Below, in pieces: positions 44,257-53,016 of a stretch of 64,000 nt of DNA (positions are counted from its first letter, which is position 1; each line of letters begins with the position of its first letter). The DNA comes from Lachnospiraceae bacterium (lineage in GTDB: Bacteria; Bacillota; Clostridia; Lachnospirales; Lachnospiraceae): the NCBI GenBank assembly GCA_029012365.1, contig JAQXLY010000058.1:39662-103661 (forward strand). The letters run 5' to 3'. Position numbers and translations under genes: made by a program. Under the pieces are notes generated by a model. The model saw only the letters and a list, made by a program, of their open reading frames with translations. It made no database searches and was not told the DNA's origin.

Positions 44257-44749
44257 AGATGCAAAGCCGGAGGAGAAGTCAGGAGAGGCTTTACTTAAAA
44301 TCGGAGAGGTAGCAGCTTTTTTTAATATTTCCGTGAAGGCAGTACGGATTTATGAGAAGAAAGGGATTATTGAACCGGTCTGGGTTGACCCGGAATCGGG
44401 GTATCGATACTATACAGCGGACCAGCTGCATCAGCTAAGTGCCCTTTTGGAATTAAAGGCATTGGGTTTTTCGCTGGATGAAATCAAAGATGTTATGGTA
44501 GGAAAAAGTTCAAAGGAAACGTTGTATAAGGCAATGCAGTTAAAAAAGCACAACTGGGAAAATTTAATTGCCATGGCACAAAACAAAATAGATGCCATTG
44601 ACAGCATCTCGGAGCGTCTGTTGTCATCCAAAGAGGCGGAAAAGCTTCGGGAGTTGACGGATGAAGAACGGGCATGGCTTCTGGTAAAGTTGGTTTGTGT
44701 GGAAAATGTTCAGGTACAAAGCACTGTGAACGAAGCGATTTGGCTGTAA
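44240..44749 (+). CDS. MerR-family regulator of the ABC exporter operon
   Basis: A 169-residue regulator. The winged helix is LLKIGEVAAFFNISVKAVRI followed by YEKKGIIEP and SGYRYYTADQLHQL, then a long dimerisation coil (about 95-135) and only a short C-terminal tail, without a GyrI-like ligand domain. Cys and a few aromatics in the tail could bind a small effector. GAGG stands 6 bases before the ATG, inside the second membrane-subunit gene. Being the last gene of the operon behind a 19-bp-spacer promoter, it should activate its own synthesis together with the pump. Confidence 0.9.
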   Translation: MEQRNEDAKPEEKSGEALLKIGEVAAFFNISVKAVRIYEKKGIIEPVWVDPESGYRYYTADQLHQLSALLELKALGFSLDEIKDVMVGKSSKETLYKAMQLKKHNWENLIAMAQNKIDAIDSISERLLSSKEAEKLRELTDEERAWLLVKLVCVENVQVQSTVNEAIWL

Positions 44750-44780
44750 AAACAGTCATAAAAGATGTCAACATTTTCAA

Positions 44781-44843
44781 AAGTGTACCACCCTAAAACC
44801 TCAGCGTAATCCGTTACGCCTGCGTTTTTAGGATGGTACACTT
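44781..44843. terminator. Long imperfect hairpin between the MerR and SOD genes
   Basis: Arms AAGTGTACCA-C-CCTAAAA and TTTTTAGG-A-TGGTACACTT enclose a second stem GCGTAA-TCCG-TTACGC. A CAGTTTTTA tail follows. It serves as a bidirectional terminator for the converging genes; the long arms also resemble a MITE or dispersed palindrome. Confidence 0.6.
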
Positions 44844-44889
44844 CAGTTTTTACTTTGGTATTCATATGCTAATTTTCCCGGCAGTAGAA

Positions 44890-45396
44890 TCAGCCGCGGC
44901 CGGTTGTCATATCAGGATCCGCGGCTGCAATAACACCACAGGCAATTTTTTCACCTGAATTTCCTGAAGGCTGTGAAGTAAAGTCATCCGGCTTCTGATG
45001 TATTACGACGGAACGATTCATAATCATCGGTAGTGTCAGAAAGCTGTCGTAAAAGACCATCCAGACGTAACCGTCGTTTGAAAACAGCGGCGGAAGGTCA
45101 CCGGCATGTTTCGGATGGGGAACATTATCCGGGTTATAGTGGTTGCCTGTTTTTTCAAAGTTTCCGGAGCAATCTCCGTTTTCATGGATGTGGAACGCAA
45201 AAAAGGTAGGTGTATCTTCGGCTTCACTGTCCGGCAGGTCAGTGACCTCGGCTGAAATTAAGATGCCGGATTCAGGCAGGGCATAAAACTTTACGATGCC
45301 GCTGATGTCGGGATACATGGCACTTCCTTTTAATACGGCGACTGCGTCCGGCTCTCCTTCTGCCAGGAGGGAAAGAAAAAAGCTTTTGTTTTCCAT
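44890..45396 (-). CDS. Cu/Zn superoxide dismutase-like protein
   Basis: A 168-residue protein with the copper/zinc SOD core: FHIHENGDCSG (two copper His), GNHYNPDNVPHPKHAGDLPP (the zinc-ligand loop), a short FSNDGYVWMVFYD stretch and NRSVVIHQKPDDF (later copper His), then SGNSGEKIACGVI as the C-terminal Arg/Cys region. There is no signal peptide, unusual for bacterial SodC, which is normally exported, so it may act in the cytoplasm or have another role. ATG 45396 has GAGG 7 bases upstream. It is monocistronic and divergent from the radical-SAM gene. Confidence 0.8.
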   Translation of the reverse strand: MENKSFFLSLLAEGEPDAVAVLKGSAMYPDISGIVKFYALPESGILISAEVTDLPDSEAEDTPTFFAFHIHENGDCSGNFEKTGNHYNPDNVPHPKHAGDLPPLFSNDGYVWMVFYDSFLTLPMIMNRSVVIHQKPDDFTSQPSGNSGEKIACGVIAAADPDMTTGRG

Positions 45397-45473
45397 ACGA
45401 GACCTCAAAAAGTCTTTCTACTATTATATGTAGAAGAAGGTGCCGGGGTGCGTAATAAAGCGAATATAACAAT

Positions 45474-45518
45474 CGAACAAATATTTGATAACATACTTGA
45501 AAATCGAACAACTGTGTG
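45474..45518. promoter_or_regulatory. Two possible LexA (SOS) boxes
   Basis: CGAACAAATATTTG (45474-45487) and CGAACAACTGTGTG (45505-45518) resemble the Gram-positive SOS box CGAAC-n4-GTTCG with one and two mismatches in the right half. The second lies exactly between the -35 and -10 boxes of the repair operon promoter. Confidence 0.4.
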
Positions 45519-45525
45519 CTATAAT
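45497..45525 (+). promoter_or_regulatory. Sigma-A promoter of the DNA repair/modification pair
   Basis: TTGAAA, 17 bp, TATAAT. Confidence 0.8.
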
Positions 45526-45600
45526 GAAAAAAACGAGGGCGAACATGGTGAAGACAGTCGGGCGTTTGCATCAGGAGAGGAATCAGAGGGAAGGTGCGGT

Positions 45601-47157
45601 ATGGTATTAAATGAATCGTTATCAATAGAACAAAAGCTTGAAATCTTATCGGACGCGGCAAAGTATGATGTTGCTTGTACATCCAGCGGGATGCAGCGCG
45701 GAGGGAAGAAGGGAGAGATAGGCAATTCTGTCGCTGCAGGGATTTGTCATTCCTTTTCCGCGGACGGACGCTGCATTTCCCTGCTAAAGGTGCTGTTTAC
45801 CAATGAGTGTATTTTTGACTGCAAATACTGTATCAACCGCTCATCCAATGATGTACCCCGTACCAGCTTTACTCCGGAAGAGCTTTGTGAGCTGACAATA
45901 GGATTTTACAAAAGGAATTACATTGAAGGGTTATTTTTAAGCTCCGGGATTTTACATACCCCGGATTACACGATGGAGTTGATTTGCCGGACTCTGCGGA
46001 TGTTACGGGAGGACTATCATTTTCGCGGATATATTCATTGCAAAGCGATTCCGGGGGCGAATCCCATGCTGATAGAGTATGTCGGTTGGTATGCGGACCG
46101 TATGAGTGTGAATCTGGAACTGCCGACAAAGGATGGACTGCGTCAGCTTGCTCCGAATAAAACGAGGAAAAATATTTTAGAACCGATGCGCCAGATTCAG
46201 GCGGGCATCGCGGAGAGCAGACAACGACTCGGATTTATGGGAGGCAATCGCAGCGCATACTATTTTACAAATCAGGCGGTAAAGCAGGCCGGGATTGAAC
46301 AGAGATTCCACAGCGACAGAGTGGAAGCTGTAAAGGAGATGACTACGGACGGAGTATTGGCAGATACAGGGATAAAAGTACCGTCACGAATCGAAGCGAA
46401 GGCTTCCGCAGAAGAAAGCGAGACAGCCGTGCCGGTAGTTTCCGAGGAGCATTTTCCACGTCTGTCTCTTCTGGAGGAAGTGGGAAAGCCTGCAGGACGC
46501 GGGTTTGCCGCCGCGGGGCAGAGCACACAGATGATTATCGGTGCTACGCCTGAGACGGACTATCAGCTGGTGTCCGTGGCGGAGGCTTTGTATCAGAAGT
46601 TCGATTTAAAGAGGGTATTTTATTCGGCATTCGTTAAGGTAAATGACGATTCCAGTCTGCCGGATTTGCCCGGCGGACCTCCGTTACTCCGTGAGCATCG
46701 TCTGTATCAGGCGGACTGGCTGATGCGGTATTACGGTTTTGCGGCGGGAGAGCTTCTGACGGAGAAAAGGCCGAACTTTAATGCTGTGCTGGACCCGAAA
46801 TGTGATTGGGCTGTGCATCATATGGAGCTGTTTCCGGTTGAGGTGCTAAAGGCTGATTATTTTATGCTGCTGCGGGTGCCCGGTATAGGTCCGAAATCGG
46901 CAAAGAGGATTGTGGAAGCGAGAAGAAGCGGAACTCTTTCTTTTGAAGACTTAAAGAAGGTAGGCGTTGTGCTGAAACGAGCACAGTATTTCATTACCTG
47001 TGCAGGCAGACCGTTAGGTCATATGAAGCTGGATGAAACATATGTTACACAGTGTCTGATGTTAAATGAGAAGCTTCCGAAGGATTTAAGGGATGCTTTA
47101 TACGGACATCAGATATCACTGTTTGAACTGCCGAACTTTGCGGCGGCTGTGGGATAA
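45601..47157 (+). CDS. Putative DNA modification/repair radical SAM protein (TIGR03916 type)
   Basis: A 518-residue radical SAM protein. The cluster motif is CIFDCKYC (C-x3-C-x2-C), in FTNECIFDCKYCINRSSNDV, followed by FLSSGI and KAIPGANP. The C-terminal part has a helix-hairpin-helix, LLRVPGIGPKSAKRIVEAR, as in DNA-binding repair enzymes. The family is known for always pairing with a TIGR03915/DUF4130 protein, and that gene follows here. ATG 45601 has GGAAGG 7 bases upstream; the longer frame from 45448 crosses the promoter. Possible LexA boxes fit a repair role. The substrate is unknown. Confidence 0.9.
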   Translation: MVLNESLSIEQKLEILSDAAKYDVACTSSGMQRGGKKGEIGNSVAAGICHSFSADGRCISLLKVLFTNECIFDCKYCINRSSNDVPRTSFTPEELCELTIGFYKRNYIEGLFLSSGILHTPDYTMELICRTLRMLREDYHFRGYIHCKAIPGANPMLIEYVGWYADRMSVNLELPTKDGLRQLAPNKTRKNILEPMRQIQAGIAESRQRLGFMGGNRSAYYFTNQAVKQAGIEQRFHSDRVEAVKEMTTDGVLADTGIKVPSRIEAKASAEESETAVPVVSEEHFPRLSLLEEVGKPAGRGFAAAGQSTQMIIGATPETDYQLVSVAEALYQKFDLKRVFYSAFVKVNDDSSLPDLPGGPPLLREHRLYQADWLMRYYGFAAGELLTEKRPNFNAVLDPKCDWAVHHMELFPVEVLKADYFMLLRVPGIGPKSAKRIVEARRSGTLSFEDLKKVGVVLKRAQYFITCAGRPLGHMKLDETYVTQCLMLNEKLPKDLRDALYGHQISLFELPNFAAAVG

Positions 47158-47171
47158 AAGAGGTGAGAAGG

Positions 47172-47942
47172 ATGGAAAAAAAGTATATTTACCGGTGTGA
47201 GGACAGTGTAGAGGGAATATTAACCGGAATCTATGATGCATGGGCATCCGTACACCGTCATGAAGAAAATCGTATCGAGGTCCTTATGAAAGAATGGCAG
47301 GAGCCTCTTTTGTTTGCGGAATATATCGATGTTATTCCGGACGCGGAAAAAAGTGAAAAGGTACAATGCTCCGTCAGACTTCGGATTTCCGAGGAGGCCT
47401 ACGAGATGGTAATGAAGGCGATACTTTCGGGAGAACAGGAAAAGGGCGAGATTATATACAGGTTTCTTATTTATGCTTACCGTGAGGGGGCGCGGGCGTG
47501 CCGGAGCTACGGTAACCCGTGGGTGATGCGGTTATTTGAAACGGTTCGTAACTTTGATAACGAGTCTCATCATTTGAAAGGGTTTCTGCGGTTTGATGAG
47601 CAGGAAAACGGCTGGCTGTTCGCACGATATGCCCCGCAGAATAATGTGCTGGGTGATTTGATGGAACATTTTTCGGATCGTTTAAACAGCGAGAATTTTA
47701 TGATTTTTGATGAGAAACGTCGTATTGCGGGAGTGCATGGGAGCGGAGCCTCGTGGTTTATATATCGTTTGAATGAAGAAGAATACCGGATGCTTTCCGA
47801 TACCTATACTGCGGAAGACTCTTATGCGGCATTGTGGAAGATTTTTCACCGGAGGATTGCCATTGCGGAGCGCAGAAATCCCGGCCTTCAGCGTAATAAT
47901 CTTCCTCTTCGTTTCAGACCGTATATGACGGAGTTCCGATAA
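47172..47942 (+). CDS. TIGR03915/DUF4130-family DNA metabolism protein
   Basis: A 256-residue partner of the radical SAM protein. Family marks are YRCEDSVEGILTGIYDAW at the start, VRNFDNESHHLKGFLRF in the middle, FSDRLNSENFMIFDEKR and a late WKIFHRRIAIAERRNPGLQR followed by LPLRFRPYMTEF. The fold is thought to be uracil-DNA-glycosylase-related in longer homologues, but that domain is not visible in this short version. ATG 47172 with AGAGG upstream is preferred to GTG 47163. It is 14 bases behind its partner and so in one operon. Confidence 0.9.
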   Translation: MEKKYIYRCEDSVEGILTGIYDAWASVHRHEENRIEVLMKEWQEPLLFAEYIDVIPDAEKSEKVQCSVRLRISEEAYEMVMKAILSGEQEKGEIIYRFLIYAYREGARACRSYGNPWVMRLFETVRNFDNESHHLKGFLRFDEQENGWLFARYAPQNNVLGDLMEHFSDRLNSENFMIFDEKRRIAGVHGSGASWFIYRLNEEEYRMLSDTYTAEDSYAALWKIFHRRIAIAERRNPGLQRNNLPLRFRPYMTEFR

Positions 47943-47972
47943 GGAAGGGATGTTGAATTAATCGGCATTTCC

Positions 47973-48845
47973 CTAAAGAACGGAAAAACCCTTCCCGTGG
48001 ATTTCATGGGCTTCCAACAGGATAATGAAAGCCTCTTTATCTCTTGCGGTGACCTCCTGCAAAATGCGGTACATCTGTTTGGAATTACATACTACCATGA
48101 CCGTATCCTTTTCATCCTGATGATAACCGCCCTGTGAGTTCAGAATTGTGGAGCCGCGTCCGCTGCATTCCTCTATAAGGCTGCAGATGTATTTTCCGTG
48201 TTTTGTCACAATGAAGGCAAGCTTTCCGGAGTTGATTCCGTAAAACATTTTATCTACCATAACGGCAAACAGATAGTTTACAATCATACCGTATAAAATG
48301 CCGTCAAAGTCCTGAAACAGGAGTCCGCCTATGATGATGATACCGACATCAATAAGAAAGGCAATCGTACCGAGACGCAGATGAGGCATGATGCTTTTTA
48401 TGGCCATAATGAGAAAATCCGCGCCACCCGTGGAGGAGCTGCGCATATAGATGAGCGCATAGCCGATGCCTCCGAGTACACCCGTAACAATGGCGGCCAG
48501 CAGACGCATCCCTTCATAGGAAGGCAGAAGAGGGGCAATATAATCTATAAAGAAAGAAGAAATAAACATACACCGGAATGACCTGAACAGAAAGGAGCGC
48601 CCGATAAGCCTGTAACAAAGGAAAGCTACCGGGATATTCAGCAGAATCGTGGATATCCCGATAGGAATCCGGAAAAAACGGTTAAGAATAATTCCAATGC
48701 CGGAAAAGCCGGTCATCGGAAAGCCGGCGGAGAGTGCAAAATTGTGAACCGCCAGAGCAACTAAGGCACTTCCCGTGACTTCAAACAGAAGGTCTGTTGC
48801 TGTTCTCATGTATTTACTCTGCTTCACATTCTGTTTGAACTTCAT
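47973..48845 (-). CDS. YitT-family membrane protein
   Basis: A 290-residue protein with five or six membrane segments (about 18-175) of the YitT/DUF161 type: GSALVALAVHNFALSAGFPM with TGFSGI, and SSSTGGADFL as the duplicated loop motif. A cytoplasmic DUF2179 domain follows (about 205-288: YGINSGKLAFIVTKHGKYIC, then RGSTILNSQGGYHQ). The family is widespread in Firmicutes with no settled function; transport or osmotic roles have been suggested. The start ATG 48845 has GGAGG 11 bases upstream, slightly far. It converges on the DNA metabolism gene. Confidence 0.9.
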   Translation of the reverse strand: MKFKQNVKQSKYMRTATDLLFEVTGSALVALAVHNFALSAGFPMTGFSGIGIILNRFFRIPIGISTILLNIPVAFLCYRLIGRSFLFRSFRCMFISSFFIDYIAPLLPSYEGMRLLAAIVTGVLGGIGYALIYMRSSSTGGADFLIMAIKSIMPHLRLGTIAFLIDVGIIIIGGLLFQDFDGILYGMIVNYLFAVMVDKMFYGINSGKLAFIVTKHGKYICSLIEECSGRGSTILNSQGGYHQDEKDTVMVVCNSKQMYRILQEVTARDKEAFIILLEAHEIHGKGFSVL

Positions 48846-49024
48846 TTCTATGGAAACCTCCGTTTTCTGTAATAACCGACCTTTATATCATAGAATTAAG
48901 TTAATTGTGCTTATAGTATTTCCATAAACTGCACATACTACTCCCGGTTTCCGGTGATATCGGACAAATCACAGTAATCGTGAGCAGATTGTTTATTTTC
49001 ACATGATTCGAGCAGGAGGCAGAG

Positions 49025-50344
49025 ATGCAGTCATTATGGGAAACGGAAGTGGAAATGCCGTCATTTCCGAAATTAGACAGAGATAAGAAGACAGATGTTT
49101 TGATAATCGGCGGAGGCTTTGCGGGGATTCTTTGTGCTTATTTTTTGGAAAAGTACGGTGTGGATTATTGTCTTGTGGAAGCGGGACGGGTCGCTGAGGG
49201 TGTAAGCGGTCATACAACGGCTAAAATTACTGTACAGCATGGTCTGGTGTATCATAAGATTGCTGACAGATACGGAACGGAGGCAGCATCACAATACTAT
49301 AATGTGAACCGGATAGCATTAGAAAATTATCGGGTATTATGTAAAGGAATGCAGTGTGATTTTGAGGAGAAAGATAATTTTGTTTATTCCGTAAAAAGTC
49401 GTACTGCACTGGAAAAGGAAATGAGAGTGTTAGAACGCATCGGTGCAGAACCTGCATTTGCGGAAACACTTCCGCTTCCTTTTGCATCGTGCGGTGCGGT
49501 TTCACTTCCGAAGCAGGCACAATTTCAACCCTTGAAGTTTCTGGCAGAAATAACAAAGGGACTTAACATATATGAGAATACGAGAGTATTGGGATTCGGA
49601 GAAAAAGCCGGAACGGGAGAAAAAGTGAGGACGGTGTTAACGGACAAGGGAAGGATATATGCAAAAAAGATAATTGTGACAACTCATTTTCCGATGCTGA
49701 ATAAGCATGGATGTTACTTTATAAAACTGTACCAGCACCGTTCTTATGTGCTGGCTTTGAGAAATGCACCGCATTTACAGGGAATGTATGTAGATGAAGA
49801 CAGGAAAGGGTTTTCTTTTCGAAACGCCGGTGAGTTCCTTTTGCTTGGCGGAGGTGCACACCGTACCGGAAAAAAGGGTGGCAGCTATACGGAGCTTCGG
49901 GGAGCAGGTGAGCTCTTTTATCCTCAGGCGGAGGAGGTCTGCAGGTGGGCGGCACAGGACTGTATGAGTCTTGACGGAATCCCGTACATCGGGCCATATT
50001 CGAGGGGAAGCGAAGGTATTTTTACGGCAACGGGGTTCAACAAGTGGGGAATGACTTCCTCAATGGTGGCAGCCATGCTTCTCTCGGATATTGTTCTGGA
50101 AAAGAAAAATGAGTATGAAAGGCTGTTTTCTCCTTCCAGAAATATGTTTACGGGACAGTTATTCGTAAATATTGCGGATGCAGTGGCAGGATTGCTTTCC
50201 TTTTCTAAAAAAAGGTGTCCGCATCTCGGCTGTGCACTGAAATGGAACAGGGAAGAACACAGCTGGGATTGCCCGTGCCACGGTTCCCGCTTTTCGGAAG
50301 AGGGACAGTTGTTAAATAATCCCGCAAACGGAAACCTGAAATGA
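49025..50344 (+). CDS. FAD-dependent oxidoreductase with C-terminal Rieske-like [2Fe-2S] domain
   Basis: A 439-residue flavoprotein. The DAO-type FAD domain opens with VLIIGGGFAGILCAYFLEK (Rossmann, residues about 25-43) and SGHTTAKITVQHG, and ends at FTATGFNKWGMTSSMVAAM. A short Rieske domain follows (about 395-439) with CPHLGC and CPCHGSRF, giving the C-x-H ... C-x2-H ligands of the cluster. AGGAGG precedes the ATG. Similar fusions occur across Firmicutes (YhfW-like); the substrate is unknown. The chain ends within the usual last Rieske strands. It is a single-gene unit. Confidence 0.9.
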   Translation: MQSLWETEVEMPSFPKLDRDKKTDVLIIGGGFAGILCAYFLEKYGVDYCLVEAGRVAEGVSGHTTAKITVQHGLVYHKIADRYGTEAASQYYNVNRIALENYRVLCKGMQCDFEEKDNFVYSVKSRTALEKEMRVLERIGAEPAFAETLPLPFASCGAVSLPKQAQFQPLKFLAEITKGLNIYENTRVLGFGEKAGTGEKVRTVLTDKGRIYAKKIIVTTHFPMLNKHGCYFIKLYQHRSYVLALRNAPHLQGMYVDEDRKGFSFRNAGEFLLLGGGAHRTGKKGGSYTELRGAGELFYPQAEEVCRWAAQDCMSLDGIPYIGPYSRGSEGIFTATGFNKWGMTSSMVAAMLLSDIVLEKKNEYERLFSPSRNMFTGQLFVNIADAVAGLLSFSKKRCPHLGCALKWNREEHSWDCPCHGSRFSEEGQLLNNPANGNLK

Positions 50345-50385
50345 AAGAAAATTGCGGTAAATTTGCGCTTTTTCTGTGTTCTTCA

Positions 50386-50414
50386 TTGACGTAGGGGATG
50401 CTTTTTGTTATACT
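50386..50414 (+). promoter_or_regulatory. Sigma-A promoter before the FliM-N-like gene
   Basis: TTGACG, 17 bp, TATACT. Confidence 0.75.
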
Positions 50415-50469
50415 TGATTTATTACAACCGGGGGTACCGGAGAAGGCAGCATACGGAAAGGAGAACACT

Positions 50470-51036
50470 ATGAGCGAGAACAGAGCATTACTTTCACAGG
50501 AAGAAATTGATGCGTTGGTCAGCTTTTTAACAACGAAGGAAAAGGTTGGTAACGAGGTTCTGGATCAGACAAGCATTGACCGTCTGGTAAAAATATTGAC
50601 GGAAGCAAAAGCAGACGGAAAGGCGCTTGCTGCGGATAATACGGGACGTTTCCTTGCAAATTCGGTTCTTTCGGTAGAAAAAGATATTGCGGTACAGCGA
50701 GAGCAGTGTGCATTGGTTTATGAGAAGGATGACAGTGGATATGTTCACATTATTTGTGAGAATCATGTAACAGGGGTAAAATATGAAATTACACCGGAGT
50801 GCCTGAATCAGCCTAATCTTGTGGAAAATACCGGTGAGGTATGGGGGCGTGCGGTTATGCCGCTTATGTTTGATTTGGTTGCAATGCAGCTTCAGGTGAG
50901 GTACACGGCAGAGGTATTTTCAGAGGTTTGCGGTGATTTTGCGGAGCTATTGTACGGAGACGAGAATGCGAAACTTCCGAACATTTATATGCCTACTGCA
51001 GCAAGAGTACTGGAGAATATTGGAAGGAAAAATTAA
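50470..51036 (+). CDS. Conserved protein with FliM-like N-terminal motif, function unknown
   Basis: A 188-residue soluble protein. It opens MSENRALLSQEEIDALVSFL, the same short motif that begins FliM/FliY (LSQxEIDALL), and a second, similar stretch LDQTSIDRLVKIL follows about 30 residues later. The rest (CALVYEKDDSGYVHIICENH, then LPNIYMPTAARVLENIG) is not recognised, and no SpoA/C-ring domain is seen, so it is not a flagellar switch protein. AAAGGAG precedes ATG 50470. A promoter stands just upstream and another precedes the next gene, so it is probably transcribed alone. Confidence 0.55.
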   Translation: MSENRALLSQEEIDALVSFLTTKEKVGNEVLDQTSIDRLVKILTEAKADGKALAADNTGRFLANSVLSVEKDIAVQREQCALVYEKDDSGYVHIICENHVTGVKYEITPECLNQPNLVENTGEVWGRAVMPLMFDLVAMQLQVRYTAEVFSEVCGDFAELLYGDENAKLPNIYMPTAARVLENIGRKN

Positions 51037-51044
51037 AAAAGGTA

Positions 51045-51073
51045 TTGACGAATCTATAAAGACGTGGTATAAA
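51045..51073 (+). promoter_or_regulatory. Sigma-A promoter of the HPr-like/tgt/yajC operon
   Basis: TTGACG, 17 bp, TATAAA, about 85 bases before the HPr-like start. Confidence 0.7.
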
Positions 51074-51158
51074 TGCTAAATAAAACTTGGTAAATAAGAT
51101 ACAGAAGTTTTTTACCATGAGAGATGTTTTGTCCCTCAAAGAAAAGGAGGCATATCAT

Positions 51159-51383
51159 ATGAAGAGTACATTGATTCGTTTAAATGGCCCGGAAGCAGTA
51201 AAAGAGTTTGTGAATGCAGCAGAGAAGTGTAATTTTGATATTGATGTAAAATATAACCGCATTATTGTAGATGCAAAGTCATTTCTTGGTGTACTGGGAC
51301 TTTGTACCAATCCGATATCCGTGTGCAGTCATGGTGATGATGTTGCATTCGAGAAGATGTTAGAGAAGTTTGCGGTCTGTTAG
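51159..51383 (+). CDS. HPr-fold protein without the phosphorylatable histidine
   Basis: A 74-residue HPr-like protein. The Ser46 region is recognisable (IIVDAKSFLGVLGL), but the GLHARPA segment that carries His15 in true HPr is replaced by NGPEAVKEFV. It therefore cannot take part in PTS phosphotransfer. Crh of Bacillus is an analogue lacking His15, used in catabolite repression through Ser46. Whether this protein is phosphorylated at Ser is unknown. AAGGAGG precedes ATG 51159; a longer frame from GTG 51087 is rejected. It is 9 bases before tgt, so cotranscribed. Confidence 0.75.
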   Translation: MKSTLIRLNGPEAVKEFVNAAEKCNFDIDVKYNRIIVDAKSFLGVLGLCTNPISVCSHGDDVAFEKMLEKFAVC

Positions 51384-52526
<1,143 letters not shown>

Positions 52527-52556
52527 TCGTGCGAAAGGCACAAGAAGGAGGATTTT

Positions 52557-52895
52557 ATGTTAAATTTTTTGGCGGCGACTGAACCAGTGGGAATGGGCGT
52601 AGGCGGTACACTGCTTTATTGGGTTGTTTTGATTGCAGTTTTTGGACTTATGTTCTATTTTGTAGGAATTAGACCACAGAAGAAGCAACAGAAGAAGCAG
52701 GATGAGCTTATGGCTTCTCTCGCAATCGGTGACAGTGTTTTAACAACGGCAGGCTTTTACGGTGTGGTAATTGATGTAATGGATGAGGTTATTATTGTGG
52801 AATTCGGTAATAACAAGAACTGCCGTATCCCTATGCAGAAGCGTTCGGTAGTTGAAGTCGAAAAGCCGGTGGAGGAAGAAGCAAAGGCAAAGTAA
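52557..52895 (+). CDS. yajC: Preprotein translocase accessory subunit YajC
   Basis: A 112-residue single-span membrane protein associated with SecDF-SecYEG. A hydrophobic helix (about 19-40: LLYWVVLIAVFGLMFYFVG) is followed by the hallmark IRPQKKQQKKQDE and the domain LAIGDSVLTTAGFYGVVIDV with a KNCRIPMQKRSV stretch. AAGGAGG precedes the ATG. The tgt-yajC order is conserved across bacteria. secD/secF are not in this window. Confidence 0.95.
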   Translation: MLNFLAATEPVGMGVGGTLLYWVVLIAVFGLMFYFVGIRPQKKQQKKQDELMASLAIGDSVLTTAGFYGVVIDVMDEVIIVEFGNNKNCRIPMQKRSVVEVEKPVEEEAKAK

Positions 52896-52963
52896 TTGGA
52901 GTAAACAAACCGGCGGAGAAAGAAGCAAAGAAATATAACCAAGTGAGCCGGAAGAAAATAAAG

Positions 52964-53013
52964 AAGCACCACAGACGGGTGAGCCGGAAGGACATTACCT
53001 GTTTGTGGTGCTT
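52964..53013. terminator. Bidirectional hairpin after yajC
   Basis: Exact 10-bp arms AAGCACCACA and TGTGGTGCTT with a 30-base loop; a T-rich tail follows on the plus strand. The phrase GTGAGCCGGAAG occurs twice just here (52943 and 52979). Confidence 0.6.
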
Positions 53014-53016
53014 TAT

